From contig MGPL01000004.1 of the NCBI GenBank assembly GCA_001797415.1, positions 450 to 10,606 on the forward strand: a stretch of 10,157 bases of DNA, in the 5' to 3' direction. Below, in pieces: positions 7,035 to 10,157 of this stretch. Each line of letters starts with the position of its first letter. The stretch's first letter is position 1. This DNA comes from Deltaproteobacteria bacterium GWA2_55_10. GTDB lineage: Bacteria; Desulfobacterota; GWC2-55-46. Position numbers and translations under genes: made by a program. The notes under the pieces were generated by a model. The model saw only the letters and a program-made list of their open reading frames with translations. It was not told the origin of the DNA and ran no database searches.

Positions 7035-7531
7035 CAAAAAAAATCCTCTTCGCTCTCATGTTGTTTGTATTGTCCGGCTGCGGCTACCATGTTGCCGGAA
7101 AGGCCGGACAGATGCCTGGCAACATAGAAACACTCTCTATCCCGATATTCACGAACAGTACATTGGAGCCCAATGTGGAGTCCGTCATAACATCGGCCTT
7201 TGTAAACGAGTTCGTGACCACGGTAAGGGTTGTTGACGAGTCGACCTTCATGCTGGAGGGGACGATAAAGTCGTACGGCCTCACGCCGGTCTCGTTCTCA
7301 AGCAGCGACGTCAACCAGGAGTACAGGCTTACGGTGTCAATGTCGCTCCGCATCTATGACCGGCAGACCGGCAAGGTCGTCTGGCGTGACAATGATGTCG
7401 TCGATACCGAGGACTTCTCCGTGAACACGGCTGATGTGGCCCAGACCAGGGACCGCGAAACGGCCGCCCTGCAAAAGCTCTCAAAGGATACGGCAAGGCT
7501 CGTCAAGGAGCGCATGCTCGAAGGGTTCTGA
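7031..7531 (+). CDS. lptE: LPS-assembly lipoprotein LptE
   Basis: The 166-aa product has a Lys-Lys N-terminus, a hydrophobic core and the lipobox LSGC at residues 14-17, followed at once by GYHVAGK, the typical CGYH start of mature LptE (RlpB). LptE is the outer-membrane lipoprotein that plugs the LptD barrel and helps place lipopolysaccharide in the outer leaflet. The middle (ETLSIPIFTNSTLEPNVE, VDESTFMLEGTIKSYGL, YRLTVSMSLRIYD) and the helical C-terminus fit the family's alpha/beta fold and usual length. The start overlaps the leuS stop in an ATGA junction and there is no strong ribosome-binding site of its own, so expression probably depends on coupling to leuS. The position directly before holA also supports the call. 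Confidence 0.92.
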   Translation: MTKKILFALMLFVLSGCGYHVAGKAGQMPGNIETLSIPIFTNSTLEPNVESVITSAFVNEFVTTVRVVDESTFMLEGTIKSYGLTPVSFSSSDVNQEYRLTVSMSLRIYDRQTGKVVWRDNDVVDTEDFSVNTADVAQTRDRETAALQKLSKDTARLVKERMLEGF

Positions 7532-8487
7532 TGGCGCTGAAATCTATCTATTACATCTACGGCACAGACGATTACCTCGTTGACGAGAGCCTCGCGCGGA
7601 TAAAGAAAGAGGCCTTGACCGGCGGCTTTGCCTCAATGAACTATCATACATACGAAGGCAAGACGCTCGACGCAGGAGAGCTTGTGGCTACTGCTTCGAC
7701 CATGCCTGCCTTTGCCGAATGGCGCCTCATAGTCGTAAAAGGGGCCGAGGCAATGAAGGCCGTGCAGGAGAAGGTTCTTGCCGAGTACGCCAAAAACCCG
7801 TCCCCCACGACCTGTCTCGTGTTCATATCGAATGCAGCGAAGGCCGACAAGGGCTCTGCCCTTGTAAAGGCTCTTGATGAGGGCGGCTACTTGAAGGCCT
7901 GCAACCGCCTCAGCGACCCGGAGATATTGAGGTGGATAAGGGAAGAGGCCGGACGCCAGGGCAAGAGCATTGCCGACGGCGCGGCCAAGAGGCTACTTGA
8001 GACCGCAGGAAACAGGCTCCGCGACATAAAGGGCGAGCTCGATAAGCTTGTACTTTATGTCGGCGAGAAGCCCGCTATTGAGGAGGCCGATGTCGAGGAA
8101 TCCGGCCTTGAGTGCAGGGAAGAGTCGATCTTCAGCCTCTCCGACGCCATAGGAAAGAAGGACCTGAAAGAGGCATTCAGGCTCTACGGGAAGCTCTCTG
8201 ACGAGGAGCCGTTGAAGGTGCTCGGCGCCATATCCCGCCAGATGAGGACGCTACTCAAGATAAAGGCGCTCCAGGCAAAGGGCACTCCGCCCCAGAAGAT
8301 ACCCGGCCTTACCGGCCTTTTCCCCAAGTACGCGGACGATTATATCCGCAGGAGCAGGCTCTTCAGCGAAAAAGAGCTCAAGACCGCGATGACGAGGCTG
8401 CTCGCGGCAGATACCGACTTCAAGACCGGCAGGGCGCCGGTGGCATCTATACTGCCCAGAGTGATTATGGAGCTGTGCGGGAAGTAA
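7531..8487 (+). CDS. holA: DNA polymerase III subunit delta
   Basis: The 318-aa product is the delta subunit of the clamp loader, which opens the beta sliding clamp for loading at primed DNA. Evidence is IYYIYGTDDYLVDE at residues 6-19 (the family's Y.lyGeD.yLv.E start), TMPAFAEWRLIVVK at 57-70, NRLRDIKGELDKLVLYVG at 161-178 between the AAA+-like core and the collar, EESIFSLSDAIGKKD at 197-211, EEPLKVLGAISRQMRTLLKIKAL in the collar domain, and SEKELKTAMTRLLAADTDFKTG near the end. Length is close to the family norm. As is normal for delta, no Walker A motif is seen. The ATG shares its first base with the lptE stop (TGATG) and AAGGG lies just upstream, so it is translationally coupled and ends the leuS operon. 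Confidence 0.95.
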   Translation: MALKSIYYIYGTDDYLVDESLARIKKEALTGGFASMNYHTYEGKTLDAGELVATASTMPAFAEWRLIVVKGAEAMKAVQEKVLAEYAKNPSPTTCLVFISNAAKADKGSALVKALDEGGYLKACNRLSDPEILRWIREEAGRQGKSIADGAAKRLLETAGNRLRDIKGELDKLVLYVGEKPAIEEADVEESGLECREESIFSLSDAIGKKDLKEAFRLYGKLSDEEPLKVLGAISRQMRTLLKIKALQAKGTPPQKIPGLTGLFPKYADDYIRRSRLFSEKELKTAMTRLLAADTDFKTGRAPVASILPRVIMELCGK

Positions 8488-8664
8488 TGTTCATGCATGG
8501 AAACTGTCCATCTGCGGTGTCAGGGCTGCGGGCTTGAATCCTCACATACAAAAGCGTATGCTGCGGTTCAATCCCTTGCCCTTCCTGGCATCTGGACGTT
8601 TCATGCATGAAGTCAGGTTTTTTTATGTAGTGTGCGCACCAGTTGAGTAAGTAAAGGAGGGACT
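8488..8664. other. Intergenic strip after holA: palindrome, T-tract and small-gene leader
   Basis: Apart from the palindrome at 8490-8611, this strip holds the T-tract at 8618-8624, the self-complementary octamer GTGCGCAC (8632-8639) and a strong ribosome-binding site AAGGAGG (8654-8660) for the small ORF that follows. No convincing -35/-10 pair was seen. Confidence 0.5.
8490..8611. repeat. Large imperfect palindrome, copy B
   Basis: Both ends carry TTCATGCATG / CATGCATGAA, and the arms pair imperfectly towards a centre near 8552, where CATAC (8545-8549) faces GTATG (8556-8560) across AAAAGC. TCCATCTGC (8507-8515) and CATCTGGAC in the right arm match the corresponding arms of copy A, about 4.2 kb away. 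It begins 2 nt after the holA stop. A run of seven T (8618-8624) follows the right end, so the folded transcript might also end the leuS-lptE-holA operon. Confidence 0.75.
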
Positions 8665-8853
8665 ATGCCTATTGATGTTGGACTTTTAATTTCTTCCGTC
8701 AAAGCTACCTATGAAATTGCAAAAGGCGCTTCAGCCGGGGTACAAGGGTGGGCACCGCCCACCATAATGAATTTTAAGGCTCTTCGCCGTTTTATGTGGG
8801 TAGATTTTAACCCACGAGTCCTTTTTCAGCCTTATCTGGCGCGGCTTTTCTGA
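8665..8853 (+). CDS. Small ORF, 62 aa, with repeat-derived C-terminal half
   Basis: The family is not recognised. A very good ribosome-binding site (AAGGAGG, 4 nt from the ATG) argues that the start is used. Residues 1-25 (IDVGLLISSVKATYEIAKG region) form a plausible amphipathic helix and look like the beginning of a genuine protein. From about residue 28 the frame runs through a hairpin repeat (8747-8763), giving WAPPT, then a second hairpin (8796-8801 with 8810-8815), giving an Arg/Phe/Trp-rich tail unlike the first part. I infer that a repeat was inserted into, or now replaces, the 3' end of an older gene, leaving a truncated or hybrid product. GC is lower than in the flanking housekeeping genes. 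It could also be non-coding in its second half. Confidence 0.5.
   Translation: MPIDVGLLISSVKATYEIAKGASAGVQGWAPPTIMNFKALRRFMWVDFNPRVLFQPYLARLF
8747..8815. repeat. Double-hairpin short repeat, copy 1
   Basis: GGTGGGC (8747-8753), loop ACC, GCCCACC (8757-8763) form a perfect 7-bp stem followed by ATAA. After a ~30-nt AT-rich spacer comes GTGGGT (8796-8801) with ACCCAC (8810-8815). The same plan, GGTGGGC-NNN-GCCCACCATAA then TTTTAT and a second stem, recurs at 9070-9135. Confidence 0.65.
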
Positions 8854-8867
8854 ATTCAGCATCGTCG

Positions 8868-8884
8868 GGTGCGCCGTGCGCACC
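8868..8884. repeat. Short perfect hairpin GGTGCGC-CGT-GCGCACC
   Basis: A perfect 7-bp stem with a 3-nt loop has the same geometry as the GGTGGGC hairpins at 8747 and 9070. Its right half, GTGCGCACCA, is repeated at 8632-8641. Both copies sit exactly 33 nt before the start codon of a small ORF. Confidence 0.6.
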
Positions 8885-8908
8885 ATTTAACTTGTCAGGG
8901 GAGCATTC

Positions 8909-9064
8909 ATGTCAACAGGCTCATTTATCTTTAATTTCGCAGGCGTAATCCTATTTTTCATTCTATTTGTTAAGCTCAGGCAATCTCATAAGGGTTTAGG
9001 TACTACCTGCCTCATGTTAGCTGTTGGAAATATCCTCTATATTCTCGCCAGCATAATGATGTGA
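8909..9064 (+). CDS. Small hydrophobic protein, 51 aa, two predicted membrane segments
   Basis: The ATG at 8909 has GGGGAG 5 nt upstream and the frame ends at TGA 9062-9064. The product is very hydrophobic: segment 1 at about residues 6-21 (FIFNFAGVILFFILF), a short basic loop VKLRQSHKG, and segment 2 at about 33-50 (TCLMLAVGNILYILASIM). This is a two-helix hairpin with a positively charged turn. I do not recognise a family. Codon choice (TTT, CTA, TCA, TTA) and base composition are much more AT-rich than in holA or leuS, which suggests recent acquisition or weak selection. Its leader resembles that of the 62-aa ORF. The strong ribosome-binding site and the clean membrane pattern favour a real small protein, but this is not certain. 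Confidence 0.55.
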   Translation: MSTGSFIFNFAGVILFFILFVKLRQSHKGLGTTCLMLAVGNILYILASIMM

Positions 9065-9069
9065 ATCAG

Positions 9070-9135
9070 GGTGGGCTGTGCCCACCATAAAAGCGCAAAA
9101 AATAAGGCAATTTTATCCGGCGGGTTTGCCCCGCC
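9070..9135. repeat. Double-hairpin short repeat, copy 2
   Basis: GGTGGGC (9070-9076), loop TGT, GCCCACC (9080-9086) then ATAA, an AT-rich spacer containing TTTTAT, and a second stem GGCGGG / CCCGCC (9119-9135). The first hairpin differs from copy 1 only in its loop. The second stem doubles as a terminator. Confidence 0.65.
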
Positions 9136-9145
9136 AATTTTTTTT
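9119..9145 (+). terminator. Factor-independent terminator
   Basis: A GC-rich 6-bp stem GGCGGG / CCCGCC with loop TTTGC is followed after AA by eight T (9138-9145). It would end transcription of the small membrane-protein gene and insulate the DHS-like gene downstream. Confidence 0.7.
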
Positions 9146-9172
9146 GCATTTAAAAAAGGACTGGGTTACATT
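9144..9172 (+). promoter_or_regulatory. Weak candidate promoter of the DHS-like gene
   Basis: TTGCAT (9144-9149) and TACATT (9167-9172) are 17 nt apart but match the consensus at only 3 and 4 of 6 positions. The location, just after a terminator and before a gene about 60 nt away, is the main support. Confidence 0.25.
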
Positions 9173-9176
9173 ATTT

Positions 9177-9194
9177 AGCTCGCAGATACGAGCT
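9177..9194 (+). other. Small hairpin in the leader of the DHS-like gene
   Basis: AGCTCG (9177-9182) and CGAGCT (9189-9194) form a perfect 6-bp stem with loop CAGATA, 39 nt before the start codon. It could shape the leader or be an operator-like palindrome. Nothing else supports a regulatory role. Confidence 0.3.
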
Positions 9195-9232
9195 TTGGAA
9201 GAAAAGCCGGATTAAAGATGGAAGAGGTGGAG

Positions 9233-10157
9233 ATGAGTAAGGGACAGATATCAAAGTTCATTGAAACGCATTACAAGCATTTCAACGCGGCGGCCCTCGT
9301 CGATGCGGCCAAGGGCTATGAAGAGCATCTCAACAAGGGCGGGAAGATGATGGTCACGCTCGCAGGCGCCATGAGCACGGCTGAGCTTGGCAAATCGCTC
9401 GCAGAGATGATACGGCAGGGGAAGATTGACATCATAACCTGCACCGGCGCGAACCTCGAAGAGGACGTCTTCAACCTCGTCGCGCATACGCATTACAAGC
9501 GCATACCGGCTTACCGCGACCTCACGCCTGACGACGAATGGGATCTCCTGCAGAAGGGCTTCAACAGGGTTACCGATACCTGCATCCCCGAAGGCGAGGC
9601 CATAAGGAGGATCGAGCACCACATATACAAGCTCTGGAAGGATGCCAACGACAGGGGCGAAAGCCGCCTGCCGCACGAGTATTTCTACGAGCTTCTCCGC
9701 AGCGGCGTTCTCAAGGAAAACTACGAGATAGACCCCAGGGACAGCTGGCTGCTCGCGGCCTGCGAAAGGAACCTGCCCATAATCGTGCCGGGCTGGGAAG
9801 ACTCGACCCTCGGCAATATCTTCGCCTCTTACTGCGTGACCGGAGAGCTGAAGCCCACGACCATAAAGTCCGGCATAGAGTACATGACCTTCCTTGCGAA
9901 GTGGTACACGGATAACAGCAAAGGGCAGGGCATAGGCTTTTTCCAGATAGGCGGCGGCATAGCGGGTGACTTCCCGATATGCGTTGTGCCGATGCTCCAG
10001 CAGGACCTGAAGCTAAAGGATACGCCCTTCTGGGCGTATTTCTGCCAGATATCGGACTCGACCACCAGCTACGGGTCGTACTCGGGCGCGGTGCCGAATG
10101 AGAAGATTACCTGGGGCAAGCTGAGCGCAAAGACCCCGAGATTTGTTATTGAGTCTG
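9233..10157 (+). CDS. Deoxyhypusine synthase-family protein, 3'-truncated by window end
   Basis: 308 complete codons are present and the frame is open at the window edge; probably only a few dozen residues are missing. The protein belongs to the DHS family, NAD-dependent enzymes that move an aminobutyl group from spermidine to an amine acceptor. Evidence: VTLAGAMSTAELG (41-53), CTGANLEEDVFN (70-81), VPGWEDSTLGNIF before the second half, GFFQIGGGIAGDFP (235-248), and SGAVPNEKITWGK ending at Lys296, the equivalent of the catalytic Lys that forms the enzyme-imine intermediate (human Lys329). Bacteria lack eIF5A, so the acceptor is probably not a hypusine protein; homospermidine-type polyamine synthesis is one possibility. 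The start at 9233 is chosen for GAGG 5 nt upstream; an in-frame ATG at 9218 would add five residues but has a poorer site. No partner gene is visible. Confidence 0.9.
   Translation, partial: MSKGQISKFIETHYKHFNAAALVDAAKGYEEHLNKGGKMMVTLAGAMSTAELGKSLAEMIRQGKIDIITCTGANLEEDVFNLVAHTHYKRIPAYRDLTPDDEWDLLQKGFNRVTDTCIPEGEAIRRIEHHIYKLWKDANDRGESRLPHEYFYELLRSGVLKENYEIDPRDSWLLAACERNLPIIVPGWEDSTLGNIFASYCVTGELKPTTIKSGIEYMTFLAKWYTDNSKGQGIGFFQIGGGIAGDFPICVVPMLQQDLKLKDTPFWAYFCQISDSTTSYGSYSGAVPNEKITWGKLSAKTPRFVIES

Noticed and set aside
8643..8892. Integron gene-cassette boundaries: GTTGAGT near 8642 and ATTTAAC near 8885 match the degenerate attC core patterns
   Set aside because: The two 7-mers are in the wrong order for one attC site, no L-box-like arms were seen, and there is no integrase in the window. 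The patterns are degenerate enough to occur by chance.
9251..9676. 141-aa minus-strand frame
   Set aside because: It is fully antisense to the DHS-family gene, whose conserved motifs settle the coding strand.
1..10157. CRISPR array, tRNA or rRNA genes, transposase, toxin-antitoxin pair
   Set aside because: No regularly spaced direct repeats, no cloverleaf or rRNA-like conserved stretches, and no transposase or toxin-like ORF were found on either strand.

Overview
The window looks like chromosomal DNA of a Gram-negative bacterium with an outer membrane. The evidence is an LptE lipoprotein, a second lipobox protein and a DUF4105 protein with a barrel-like C-terminus. GC is moderately high, and AGG arginine and ATA isoleucine codons are frequent. 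The leuS-lptE-holA order, a bacterial deoxyhypusine-synthase homologue and many dispersed palindromes would fit a deltaproteobacterial/Desulfobacterota- or Nitrospirota-type lineage. That placement is inference and was not tested by any search.

Layout. (1) 1-1544 (+): 3' part of a DUF4105/Lnb-N-like envelope protein whose start lies before the window. (2) 1545-1823: no gene, but a mosaic of hairpin repeats. (3) 4136 down to 1824 (-): a tight four-gene operon encoding a TlpA-like redoxin lipoprotein, a nitroreductase-family flavoprotein, a 3-hydroxyisobutyrate-dehydrogenase-like NAD(P) enzyme and an unrecognised 124-aa protein. Gaps between genes are 11, 0 and 16 nt, and a good sigma70-type promoter sits just upstream. 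(4) 4137-4439: divergent intergenic region with that promoter, a ~130-bp imperfect palindrome (copy A) and a possible leuS promoter. (5) 4440-8487 (+): leuS, lptE and holA, joined by a 4-nt and a 1-nt overlap. (6) 8488-9232: an AT-richer accessory strip with a second ~120-bp palindrome (copy B), two small ORFs whose leaders resemble each other, three short GGTGsGC-type hairpins and a factor-independent terminator. (7) 9233-end (+): a deoxyhypusine-synthase-family gene cut by the window edge.

How the genes work together: leuS, lptE and holA serve translation, lipopolysaccharide export and DNA replication, so their linkage is probably historical and held by shared transcription and translational coupling. 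The minus-strand operon pairs a membrane-anchored thiol-redox protein with a flavoenzyme and an NAD(P) dehydrogenase. A common redox or detoxification task is plausible, but no substrate can be read from the sequence. I see no phage, CRISPR, toxin-antitoxin or defence system. The less ordinary content is the repeat families, the repeat-derived small ORF, the divergent DHS homologue and the uncharacterised redox operon.
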